Origin: JAXGPP01 sp964436865
GTDB taxonomy: Bacteria; Planctomycetota; Planctomycetia; Pirellulales; Thermoguttaceae
Reading direction: 5' to 3'
Length of the DNA stretch: 46,251 nt
Assembly (NCBI GenBank): GCA_964436865.1
Contig: CAYTFK010000014.1
Location: forward strand, 1-46,251
The notes beneath the pieces are model-generated. The model worked only from the letters and a program-made list of their open reading frames with translations. It was not told the DNA's origin and searched no databases. Within the stretch, counting starts at the first letter, position 1. Each line of letters opens with the position of its first letter. Below, piece by piece: positions 1 through 8,106 of the stretch. A program made the position numbers and the translations under genes.

Positions 1-2
1 CA

Positions 3-2036
3 GACAGCCACACGGCACAGGTTGACGATGCCGCCCTGGTGGGATGCTGGGACTTCGGCCGGAGCGACGGCCAGACTGTCAAGGACCAGTCTCAACGCGG
101 CAATGACGGGGTCATCGAATTCGCCGAATTGCGGCAGGAACCCGCACGCCAGGCGCTCGAACTGGATGGCATCGACGCTCACGTGCTGATCGGGCAGAAG
201 ACGCCCTTCGGGCTCTCGCGTCAGATCACCACCACCTTGTGGGTCGAGCCGTTCCGCCTGAGCAACAATACGGTGCTGTTCGGAATCCCCAATCCGACCG
301 AGTCTTGGACGACGCCCATTTTCGGCATGTATGTCTCCGATCGCCGGGTGGTGTATGGCATGTGGTTTCAGGCCGGCGGCAAGGTGCTCGTCGAGAGTCC
401 CGGCGAGTTGCCGCTTCACTGTTGGTCGTTCCTCGCCGCCACGTACGACGGCGCGATGGTGAGGCTCTATGTCAACGGCGAGCCAGTGGCGGAAGCACCG
501 GCCAGCGGGACGATCGCACGCGACGAACGAGCGCTGCTTGTCGGCAAGGGGTCGGGCACGAACAAGCCCTCGCTACGGGGTCGCATTGGCGAGCTACGAG
601 TCTACAGCCGGCCTTTGGAGGCCGCAGAAATCCTCGCGCTCTATGAGCAAGGCAAGGACTCTTACGGCCCACCGCTGGCGGGTCAGCCCGCGTTTAAAGA
701 TGGCACGGTAATCGTGGAGACGCACGGCAACAGTCCCGACGGCGACCGGCCGTGGCGACGGCAGCCGACGCGGCTGCTGGAACTGCTCGACGGCTACCAG
801 CCCTCGCGAGTCGCCGTGAAACTCGACCGATTCGGCGGCCGTGCCGATCGGCCTCGCGAGAAGGCCAGCGGGTATTTCTACACGAAGAAGATCGACGGTC
901 GGCACTGGCTGGTCGATCCCGACGGCTGCCGGTTCTTTCACATCGCCATGAATGCCGCTCGCGAACCGCGCAACGTCGAAGCGAACTTCGGTTCCGCCGA
1001 CCAGTGGGCCGAAGCACTGACCGCCCAACTTCGCGACAACGGTTTCAATGGTCTGGGGAACTGGAGTTCTCAGCGGCTCGCTCAGGTTCGCAAGCCGCTG
1101 GTGTGGGTGCTGCGCAAGGACTTCATGTTTGCCTTCGCGCGGAAGAAGGGGCTGACGGAACCGGCAGCGGGAACCCAAGGCTTCACCAACCGGTGCATGC
1201 CCGTGTTCCATCCGGAATTTGAGGAATTTTGCGACCAATATGGCCGCGATCTGGCCGACACGGCCAGCGATCCGTACCTGCTCGGCATCATGACCGACAA
1301 CGAGTTGCAGTGCCCTACCGATCTGCTCGACCGCTATTTGTCGCTCGATCCCGGCCATCCGGACCTGAAGCCGAATCGCGACGCCGCCGCAGCATGGCTT
1401 GAGTCGCGGCGAGGTTCGGCCGACTCGGCAAGAATCACCCAGCGCGACCGCTGCCAGTTCATCGCTTTCGCCTTCGAGCGGTATTACCAGATCGTCACGC
1501 GAGCAGTCCGGCGATACGATCCCAACCACCTCTACTTGGGCTCGCGGCTCAACTATCGCCAGGGGCAGTTTGAAAACCCCTGGTTCTGGAAGATGCTCGC
1601 CCGCTATCACGATGTGATCTCAGTGAACTACTACAACATGTGGGGGCCGGATCTCCACCAGTTGGCCGAATGGGAAGAATGGGCCGGGCGACCGATCCTG
1701 TTCACCGAGTGGTATGCGAAAGCCGCTGATGTGCCCGGCCTGGCAAATCGCCTCGGCGCGGGGTGGCTGGTGCGTACCCAGGAAGACCGCGGACGCTTCT
1801 ATCAGCACTTCGCCCTGGGCGCACTGGAGTCGGACAACGTCGTCGGCTGGCACTGGTTCAAGTACATCGACGACCCGGCCGAATCAAAAGCGCTCGACTC
1901 GGCCGGGGGTGCGAACAAGGGGATGTTTGACCTCGAGGGCCGCCCCTACCAGCCGCTCCTGGACCGCGCTCGGGCGATCAACCGCGAGGCATATCCGCTT
2001 GTCGAGTTCTTTCAGTCACGCCGCACCCAGCGGTAG
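3..2036 (+). CDS. LamG-domain glycoside hydrolase, beta-agarase-like (5' partial)
   Basis: The frame is open to the left edge of the window, so the true start and any signal peptide lie outside; residues before the first possible internal start (GTG at 39) already read as the beginning of a LamG domain. Roughly residues 1-210 form a LamG/concanavalin-like jelly roll (typical ending YSRPLEAAEILALYEQG). From about residue 280 the text YFYTKKIDGRHWLVDPDG and the following segment resemble GH50-type agarase-like TIM barrels of clan GH-A. Candidate acid/base and nucleophile glutamates lie in GIMTDNELQ and in ILFTEWYA. Such enzymes are secreted and cleave marine galactans or related polymers; the actual substrate cannot be read here. 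It is convergent with the ferritin-like gene, 26 bases away. Confidence 0.8.
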   Translation, partial: DSHTAQVDDAALVGCWDFGRSDGQTVKDQSQRGNDGVIEFAELRQEPARQALELDGIDAHVLIGQKTPFGLSRQITTTLWVEPFRLSNNTVLFGIPNPTESWTTPIFGMYVSDRRVVYGMWFQAGGKVLVESPGELPLHCWSFLAATYDGAMVRLYVNGEPVAEAPASGTIARDERALLVGKGSGTNKPSLRGRIGELRVYSRPLEAAEILALYEQGKDSYGPPLAGQPAFKDGTVIVETHGNSPDGDRPWRRQPTRLLELLDGYQPSRVAVKLDRFGGRADRPREKASGYFYTKKIDGRHWLVDPDGCRFFHIAMNAAREPRNVEANFGSADQWAEALTAQLRDNGFNGLGNWSSQRLAQVRKPLVWVLRKDFMFAFARKKGLTEPAAGTQGFTNRCMPVFHPEFEEFCDQYGRDLADTASDPYLLGIMTDNELQCPTDLLDRYLSLDPGHPDLKPNRDAAAAWLESRRGSADSARITQRDRCQFIAFAFERYYQIVTRAVRRYDPNHLYLGSRLNYRQGQFENPWFWKMLARYHDVISVNYYNMWGPDLHQLAEWEEWAGRPILFTEWYAKAADVPGLANRLGAGWLVRTQEDRGRFYQHFALGALESDNVVGWHWFKYIDDPAESKALDSAGGANKGMFDLEGRPYQPLLDRARAINREAYPLVEFFQSRRTQR

Positions 2037-2062
2037 CTCACGTTGGCAGCGGGCCGATCGGA

Positions 2063-2518
2063 CTACTTGGTGTACTCCTTGAGGAATCCAATGAACTCGC
2101 GGCGGTGCTCTTCTTCGTCGCCCAGAAGCTGGATGCAGGTGTCCTGGGTGACGTAGTCAGTCCCTTCGCAGAGCTTGATGATCTTGTTGTACTGCGCGAT
2201 GGCCCCTTCCTCGGCCTCGATCACGCCGCGAATGACCGTCACCACGTCGGTCTGGTCGGGGGGCGGCTGCAGGGCCCGCTGGTCCCAGGTAAATGCCAGC
2301 GAACCCGGTACCTGACCCCCTAGCGTCTTGATTCGGCGGGCCAGCGTCTGTGCGTGTCCCAGTTCGGCCGTAATATCGGCGGCAAGCGACTTCTTGATCT
2401 CCTCGGCCCGCACGCCGTCCAGGTTGGTCGAATTGGCCAGGTAGTTCATCACGGTCTCAAGTTCCATCCGGTACGACGTGATCAATTCGGCGATGATCTT
2501 GTCACGCTGGTCTGCCAT
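2063..2518 (-). CDS. Ferritin-like / bacterioferritin-type four-helix protein
   Basis: This 151-residue protein shows the ferritin-like diiron pattern: E in MELETVMNYL (helix 1), ExxH in AELGHAQ (helix 2), E in VIEAEEGAIAQY (helix 3) and DEEEHRREF (helix 4). This arrangement is used by bacterioferritins and related rubrerythrin-like proteins to bind two irons. The protein has no export signal and is probably cytoplasmic, acting in iron storage or oxidative stress protection. The start is well supported by an AAGGAGAG ribosome-binding site at 2523-2530 (minus strand) just upstream. It is monocistronic as far as can be seen. Its exact subfamily is not determined. Confidence 0.85.
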   Translation of the reverse strand: MADQRDKIIAELITSYRMELETVMNYLANSTNLDGVRAEEIKKSLAADITAELGHAQTLARRIKTLGGQVPGSLAFTWDQRALQPPPDQTDVVTVIRGVIEAEEGAIAQYNKIIKLCEGTDYVTQDTCIQLLGDEEEHRREFIGFLKEYTK

Positions 2519-2895
2519 GTTGCTCTCCTTCGATTGTTGGTGATTCTTGCTGGCTCGGAATCATTGTCCCGCCGCCGCGTTATTGTAGGGGCTCTCTGAT
2601 CGGGCGACGGCCGGAATCGCGTGCCGACAGTATGTCGCGGTGCGGCCTCTAACGGTCGTGCACGATCTGACGCCGATCCTCGATGCGATGCGTCATCGGG
2701 CTACAGTCATCGCACGGTCCACCGGGAGGTGCCCCGCAAGTAATAAATCCTCCATGCCACCCTGCATTTCCCGTGCCCTCTAACAGCGACGATCCGGGCG
2801 CGCCAGCCGCTGACGCCCCTAGCGGGGGTGTCCGTGGCAGGAACGAGACGTAGAATTCACTTTAGAGGGTGGGGCTGTTTTGAGCGGAGGTTGCG
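2519..2895. other. Divergent intergenic region (377 bases)
   Basis: This stretch lies between the minus-strand ferritin-like gene and the plus-strand zinc-ribbon gene and should hold both promoters. On the minus strand a TACAAT -10-like hexamer occurs at 2582-2587. A GC-rich hairpin (GACGCCCC / GGGGGTGTC around an AG-rich turn) sits at 2812-2832 with no T-run. A GGAGG site precedes the zinc-ribbon start. No open frame in it looks like a gene. Confidence 0.5.
2582..2587 (-). promoter_or_regulatory. Possible -10 element for the ferritin-like gene
   Basis: The minus strand reads CCCTACAATAAC, a 5/6 match to TATAAT, 64 bases upstream of the start codon. No clear -35 box is present at the proper distance, so this is weak. 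The same CTACAAT core recurs upstream of the ABC exporter and parA genes. Confidence 0.3.
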
Positions 2896-3273
2896 GTGGG
2901 TATTGAAGTAAGTTGCGACAACGGGCATCGGTTGAAGGTCAAAGACATCTTCGCCGGCAAGACCGGTTACTGTCCGATCTGCCATGCGCGGGTCAAGGTT
3001 CCGAAACCTGAGACTCCCTTGTCTGAAGACGATATCCTCAGCGTGCTGGGCAATCCGTCGGCGGAGACAACCTCGCGGACTGAACGCGCGCCGATCATCG
3101 ATAGCAGCTTCTACGGCGATGGTCTGAGTGTCCCCCCGTCGGCAAAGTCAGGGCCGCGGACCTGTCCCAAGTGCGAGAAGCCGATCGGGTATCAGTATTC
3201 CGCACGCTGCCCCCGCTGCGGCACCGTTCTGCCGAAAGTCGAAGACGCCTGGTCGGGCTGGCAAAGCAAATGA
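2896..3273 (+). CDS. Small protein with two zinc ribbons
   Basis: This 125-residue protein starts with GTG, preceded by a GGAGG ribosome-binding site. An N-terminal knuckle (C7, then CPIC at about 26-29) and a C-terminal one (CPKC ... CPRC at about 97-115) are separated by a low-complexity, probably disordered linker. The pattern indicates two zinc ribbons. Such proteins are frequent in planctomycetes, but their roles are generally unknown, so no function is assigned. It ends 25 bases from the convergent oxidoreductase gene. Confidence 0.75.
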   Translation: MGIEVSCDNGHRLKVKDIFAGKTGYCPICHARVKVPKPETPLSEDDILSVLGNPSAETTSRTERAPIIDSSFYGDGLSVPPSAKSGPRTCPKCEKPIGYQYSARCPRCGTVLPKVEDAWSGWQSK

Positions 3274-3298
3274 AGCCGAACGGACTATAGAGCCGACT

Positions 3299-4381
3299 TC
3301 ACCGGGCACCGAGCCACAGATCCCAGGGCTTCGCCGCCTCGCTGGCAAACGGGAGGGCCACTTTCCGACCGGTTCCCGCCGATTCATACGCCGCGAAGAC
3401 CGCCTCCAACACGGCCCGCCCGTCTTCACCCGTCTCTCGCGGCGGCTTGTCGTGGAGCGCGCAGTCGACGAAGTGGGCCATCTCCTGCGGGAAACCGTAG
3501 TTCCAGTTTTCCTCGTAGATGGTGAAGCTCCAGCCGGCCGTCTGCCCCGCTTTTTCCACCGCGTAATCATACCCCGTGGCGCTATAGGTCTCGATAGAAT
3601 TGCCGTGCAACAGATCGGCATAGGCTACGCCGCCGGAGCCGTGGACCTCGGCCCGGTCATCCATGCCGCCCAGCTTGCTCCAGCTCTCCTCAGCCAGTCC
3701 CACGCACCCCCCTTCGAACTCAACGATCAGCAAAGCGTTGTCGTCGCCCCTTGTCTTCTCCGTGTGCACCTGAGACGACATCTGGGCATACACCGAGGTG
3801 ATCGGCGGCTTGCCCAGCATCCAGCGAAAGAACTCGATGGCATGGCAACCCATGTCCATGGTCACGCCGCCGCCCGATCGCTCGACGTCCCAGAAGTGCG
3901 CGGCGTGGGGGCCGTCGTGCTTCTCCGACTGTTTCAGCAATGTCGGTTTGCCCAAGGCGCCGTCGTCGAGCAGTTTCTTGAGCCGCACGTATTTCGGCGC
4001 AAAGCACAGTTCTTCGGCGTACATTAGCTTCACGCCTGCCTTGCGGCACGCTGCGATCATCTCGTCGGCTTGGCGCAGGTTCAGTGCCAGTGGCTTTTCG
4101 CATACGACATGCTTGCCCGCGGCGGCAGCATCGAGCGTCGCCGGGTGGTGCAGGTCGTTCGGCAATCCGAGTACCACCATGCCCAACTCGTCCATCTCCA
4201 GCATCTTGCGGTAGTCGGTGAACGCGTGCTTGATACCATAACGCTCGGCAAAGCGGCGCGCATGGTCGCCTGTCGGCGAAGCGACCGCCAGCAGTTCGGC
4301 CTCAGGCACCCTCGCAATCGCCTCAGCATGGATTGACGAGATGAATTGCGAACCGATCAGACCCACTTTGAGCTTGTTCAT
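3299..4381 (-). CDS. Gfo/Idh/MocA family NAD(P)-dependent oxidoreductase
   Basis: The 360-residue protein has an N-terminal Rossmann fold (KVGLIGSQFIS; the nucleotide-binding glycine motif is slightly altered), the family CEKPLAL motif with its catalytic lysine near residue 95, and the C-terminal MDMGCHAIEFFRWML segment with the catalytic Asp/His. These enzymes oxidise or reduce sugars, inositols and related polyols. No signal peptide is seen, so it is cytoplasmic. It lies downstream of the beta-helix glycan gene on the same strand (53 bases between them), which fits a role in processing the released sugars. The substrate is unknown. Confidence 0.9.
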   Translation of the reverse strand: MNKLKVGLIGSQFISSIHAEAIARVPEAELLAVASPTGDHARRFAERYGIKHAFTDYRKMLEMDELGMVVLGLPNDLHHPATLDAAAAGKHVVCEKPLALNLRQADEMIAACRKAGVKLMYAEELCFAPKYVRLKKLLDDGALGKPTLLKQSEKHDGPHAAHFWDVERSGGGVTMDMGCHAIEFFRWMLGKPPITSVYAQMSSQVHTEKTRGDDNALLIVEFEGGCVGLAEESWSKLGGMDDRAEVHGSGGVAYADLLHGNSIETYSATGYDYAVEKAGQTAGWSFTIYEENWNYGFPQEMAHFVDCALHDKPPRETGEDGRAVLEAVFAAYESAGTGRKVALPFASEAAKPWDLWLGAR

Positions 4382-4434
4382 GACAGTGCGGAGCTCGCGG
4401 TTTGGAGTTCAGATCCTGGTCACTGCCCACCCGG

Positions 4435-7400
4435 TCACTTATGCTTCGCCGGCAGTTTGGGCCGAAATTCGTCCTCATAGAGGCCGATCTCCGCAAATGG
4501 GATCGGCCGCAATCCGGTACGGTCATAGAGCGGCGATCCCTCCGGTAGCGAAAAGTCCAGCTTCCCCGCATCGGCAAACCCCGGATCCTCATCGGTCATG
4601 TGATTATCCATGAGGTCCTGAATGCCGCGGTCGCGCGTGAGCAGACCGCCGCAGCGGACGGCGACGTTCCGCCAGATCTGGTTCACGTCGGGGTTTTCGC
4701 CGAGCCGCGTTAGATCCGGATACCGGGTCGCGTAGGGTGGTCGGCTGATGTCGACGTCCTCAGTGAGCTTCTTCACCATGTCGGGCCTGGCAAGCGTCTC
4801 CTGCCAGCGTTTCTCGCCCCACGGCGAGAAGCTCACAGCGTGGCGGCAGTCGACGAACAGGTTGTTGTCGACGATGTTCTCCTTGCCGCCATGGATCTGC
4901 ACGCCGCCGAAGCTCCCGTCGGACGAGCGGCAGAATACATTGCCGTAGATCAGGACGCCGCAGATCGCATCGTCCAGCCGGATNNNNNNNNNNNNNNNNN
5001 NNNNNNNNNNNNNNNNNNNNNNNNNNNNNNNNNNNNNNNNNNNNNNNNNNNNNNNNNNNNNNNNNNNNNNNNNNNNNNNNNNNACGCCGTCCATCCACAC
5101 CGCCGGCGTGTAGGTGCGGTGGATCCGCGAGAAATCGTAGATGTGGCAGTTTTCGATGAAATGCTCGCTGGGCGTCAGCGTCTTGCGGTTGCCTCCGGTC
5201 AGTCGCGTGCCGCCGCGACCGAGCGTGTAGATGTCGCATCCCAGTACGCCATGTCCCGTGCCGCCGTCGATGATAACGCCGTTCTGACCCAATCGCCGGA
5301 CCGTACAACCGGCGATAAGGCATTTCTCTCCCCCGTGGACCGCGATGCCGTCGCCGCGGCCAAGCTCGAACGTCAAACCGCGGAGAACCACGTGCGATAC
5401 GCCTTCGAGTTCGGCCATCGGTGCTGAGAGCATCGAGAGCTCTACAGCCGCATTCGCCATGTCGGCGGGCGGCCAGAAATAAAGCTTGCCTCGCGATCGG
5501 TCGAGGTACCACTCGCCGGGTGCGTCAAGTTCCGCGAGCAGGTTCAAGGCATAGTAGCGTTGCCCTGTGCGGAACCCATAGCCGCCGTACGGCGGCGCGA
5601 TGGTGATCACGCGCTTCGTTGTGTCGATCGATCCCACGCGATGATAGGCGTCGGCCCAATCCCAGTACCAGTAGCCGAAGAGCCAGATGTCCTCCTCAGC
5701 ATTCCATCGCGCGGGCCGATCGCCGTCATAGGTGAAGATTCCTTCCCGGCGACCTTCGATATTGCCCCAGCCCGCTTTCAGCTCTCCTTGTCCCAGAAGC
5801 TCTCCCACACGGACAAAGCCCTCGTTGGGCCAGCGGGCAAGAGGCATCGGCTGTCCGTTGAAGAACAGTTCCGGCCGATTGCCTTCGCCGGCCGCCTGGC
5901 CGAAATCGGTGATTCCTGCCGCGCGAAGATCGATCTCCACGACCTTGTCGCGCGCCCCTTCATCGAGCCGCGCCAGCACGGCCCGATCAGTCACGGGCTG
6001 GAAGTCTTTCAGCGAGGCCCCGCCAGTGAAGAGAACCGTCTCATTCTCGCAGGCCCGGTAGACGATCGGCGCTTCGGGCGTACCGGAGTCTTCCGCCGAA
6101 AGCCGCCACGTCTGCCGTAGCCGGTATTGGCCCTCGCGAAGGCATACCGTTACGCCTCCCGCCGGCAATCCGCCGCGCTTGAGCCGACGGATCTCCATCT
6201 GAGCGCGATAGGGCGAGCCGAAAGGCGCCTCGCGCGTCCCCGGGTTGGAATCGGATCCGTTGGGCGCGACGTACAGTGTTACCGCCGGCTTGGGCAAGGC
6301 GGGCAGTTGGACGCGGCTTTGCGCCGGATCTCGCGGCGGCAGCCCCGCCTGCACGCGGTCGAGTTCGCGCGAGCGCTCCGCGGCTTCCCAGACGTGGTGT
6401 GCCGGCACGTTAGCCAGCGTTTCCACCTTGGCCAGTTCGGCTTTCGCTGCGGTAAGGTTCCTTTCGCGCACGTACGTCTCGGCCAGACGAAGCTGGGCGT
6501 GGCTGCGATAGGCCGGTGGCGCATCAGATGCTGCAACGATCCGGGCGTACTCCTTCCGCGCCCCCTCAAAGTCCTTCGCTTCCATCGACGTGTGCCCCAG
6601 CTCGACGTAGATATCCAATCGTTCACGGGCAGAGAGTTCCGGCAATTCGGCAATCGCGGCCAGTTGCCGGCGGGCGCTGGCATAGTCCTCCGCGTCACGG
6701 TAACTCCGGGCGAGGTTCAGCCGTGCGCGGAGCGCGTCAGCCGCCGAGAGTCCGGGGAGCTTGAGGATCTCTTCGTAGACTCCTCGGGAAATCGCACCGG
6801 CTGATGCAGCGGGAAGCAACTCGACCAGGGCGGCCAGCGCCGTGCTGCGGTGCCCCTCGCCGACCCCGGGTATCTCGACCACCTCCGCCAGGCGCTTCGC
6901 CGCGGCAGAAACTTGCGCCTGCTGGCGCAGTGCCGCGGCAATTCGCAGCCTCGCGGCCGCCGCTGTACCGGCCTCCGTCAGAGCCTGCTCAAACGCTGCC
7001 ACCGCCGACGGATAATCGCCCTTCTCGATTGCCTCTTCGCCGCGCAGCATTTGCTGGGCGGCCGCTTCAGAGATGGGCGATTCAAAGTGCGCGGCCTGAA
7101 GAACCTCTTCCGGCGCGAGCGCCCGGCGATAAACAACCACCTCGTCAACATCAAGTACCACCGACCCGAAGCCGTGGCCCGCGTAGCCAATGCGGAACTG
7201 AGCGCCAGCCTTAGGCGGCGTGTACTCGCCGCTGTATTCCTTAGTGGCTCGAATCACGCCGTCGACAAACACGCGCATCTGTTGGCCGTCCCAGGTGGCG
7301 GCAATGTGGTGCCAGACGTCGTCGGTTACCGGGTCTGTCCCTACGCTGATGGCATTGACCGGCTGTGGCCGACCGATCTCGAAGCCGACGGTCCTCGCTG

Positions 7401-7887
7401 GGTAGGTGGTCGTGAGCCGCCAACCGTCCCAATAGCCCACACCGACCGAAAGCAGCGTCCCGTTTGTCGCACCGTCGTTGCCGCGATGGACTCCAGGCCC
7501 TTGCTTGCGGAGCCAGGCGGCGACGGTGAACGACTTGTTCTCCACCGGAAACGGTTCCGCTGCCAGGAACCCCTGGTCGAGCCGCACCGCCGGTTTCTGC
7601 GGCCAGCGGCCGGCGGCCGCCTGGAGCGATTCGGACTCGCCCGTCGATGGGCCGGCGTGGAACGTGAGCGGTGCCTGCTGGGAAACGGTATTTGCCAGGG
7701 AAGGGCCGCCGTCGGCGGCTTTCTCGAAGGTGTAGTACCGCACGACGTCGGGCGATTTGGCCAGGGAATTGCGATGCTCCAGCCACACTTCGTAAGAACT
7801 CTCGGCGGCTGCCCCGTAGGCCCTCATTCCCATCGCCGCAAGGACTGCCACTGCCCAAAGAGTCGCCCGACGGATGATCTGACTCAT
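4435..7887 (-). CDS. Exported LamG-TPR-parallel beta-helix protein (interrupted by N gap)
   Basis: The start chosen at 7887 gives a clear signal peptide (MSQIIRRATLWAVAVLAAMG, cleaved after about 28); an upstream in-frame ATG would only add an atypical N-terminus. In order: LamG domain (about 45-245), several TPR-like helical repeats (about 265-500), then from about residue 530 a right-handed parallel beta-helix beginning LYVAPNGSDSNPGTREAPFG, as in pectate-lyase-like proteins. The beta-helix is crossed by 100 N (4984-5083); both flanks read in the same frame, so the gene is probably intact but of uncertain length. It probably binds or cleaves extracellular polysaccharide. TPRs between the two carbohydrate modules are unusual. 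It is transcribed divergently from the GH-A glycosidase at 8107. Confidence 0.8.
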   Translation of the reverse strand: MSQIIRRATLWAVAVLAAMGMRAYGAAAESSYEVWLEHRNSLAKSPDVVRYYTFEKAADGGPSLANTVSQQAPLTFHAGPSTGESESLQAAAGRWPQKPAVRLDQGFLAAEPFPVENKSFTVAAWLRKQGPGVHRGNDGATNGTLLSVGVGYWDGWRLTTTYPARTVGFEIGRPQPVNAISVGTDPVTDDVWHHIAATWDGQQMRVFVDGVIRATKEYSGEYTPPKAGAQFRIGYAGHGFGSVVLDVDEVVVYRRALAPEEVLQAAHFESPISEAAAQQMLRGEEAIEKGDYPSAVAAFEQALTEAGTAAAARLRIAAALRQQAQVSAAAKRLAEVVEIPGVGEGHRSTALAALVELLPAASAGAISRGVYEEILKLPGLSAADALRARLNLARSYRDAEDYASARRQLAAIAELPELSARERLDIYVELGHTSMEAKDFEGARKEYARIVAASDAPPAYRSHAQLRLAETYVRERNLTAAKAELAKVETLANVPAHHVWEAAERSRELDRVQAGLPPRDPAQSRVQLPALPKPAVTLYVAPNGSDSNPGTREAPFGSPYRAQMEIRRLKRGGLPAGGVTVCLREGQYRLRQTWRLSAEDSGTPEAPIVYRACENETVLFTGGASLKDFQPVTDRAVLARLDEGARDKVVEIDLRAAGITDFGQAAGEGNRPELFFNGQPMPLARWPNEGFVRVGELLGQGELKAGWGNIEGRREGIFTYDGDRPARWNAEEDIWLFGYWYWDWADAYHRVGSIDTTKRVITIAPPYGGYGFRTGQRYYALNLLAELDAPGEWYLDRSRGKLYFWPPADMANAAVELSMLSAPMAELEGVSHVVLRGLTFELGRGDGIAVHGGEKCLIAGCTVRRLGQNGVIIDGGTGHGVLGCDIYTLGRGGTRLTGGNRKTLTPSEHFIENCHIYDFSRIHRTYTPAVWMDGXXXXXXXXXXXXXXXXXXXXXXXXXXXXXXXXXXIRLDDAICGVLIYGNVFCRSSDGSFGGVQIHGGKENIVDNNLFVDCRHAVSFSPWGEKRWQETLARPDMVKKLTEDVDISRPPYATRYPDLTRLGENPDVNQIWRNVAVRCGGLLTRDRGIQDLMDNHMTDEDPGFADAGKLDFSLPEGSPLYDRTGLRPIPFAEIGLYEDEFRPKLPAKHK
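4984..5083. other. Scaffold gap (100 N)
   Basis: The run is exactly 100 N, the usual placeholder for a gap of unknown size. It falls inside the beta-helix domain of the minus-strand gene. Because flanking coding sequence stays in frame over 100 bases, the real gap length should leave remainder 1 when divided by 3, if the gene is intact. Confidence 0.95.
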
Positions 7888-8106
7888 GTGTGTTCCCATC
7901 CCGCAATGACTTGTGTCTTTCACGCTTCGCGTGCCTGGCACGCTTCCCCATGCCGGAGCCCGCGTAGCCGCCACCCTGGAACGTCCATCGTATCGGGAGG
8001 CGGGCAAGCCCACAACCGAGCCGCCCTGGTTGACTTGCCCCCGACGCGCGTCAAGAATGGACGGCTCGCCTACGCCTTTGCGCCCTCGTGCTCAAAAGGG
8101 TCTGCC

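Noticed and set aside
6850..8106. Long open frame ahead of the GH-A glycosidase, in frame with it
   Set aside because: It overlaps the opposite LamG-TPR-beta-helix gene, its translation is Arg/Pro-rich without domains, and a signal peptide starts at 8107. It is a shadow of the high-GC opposite strand.
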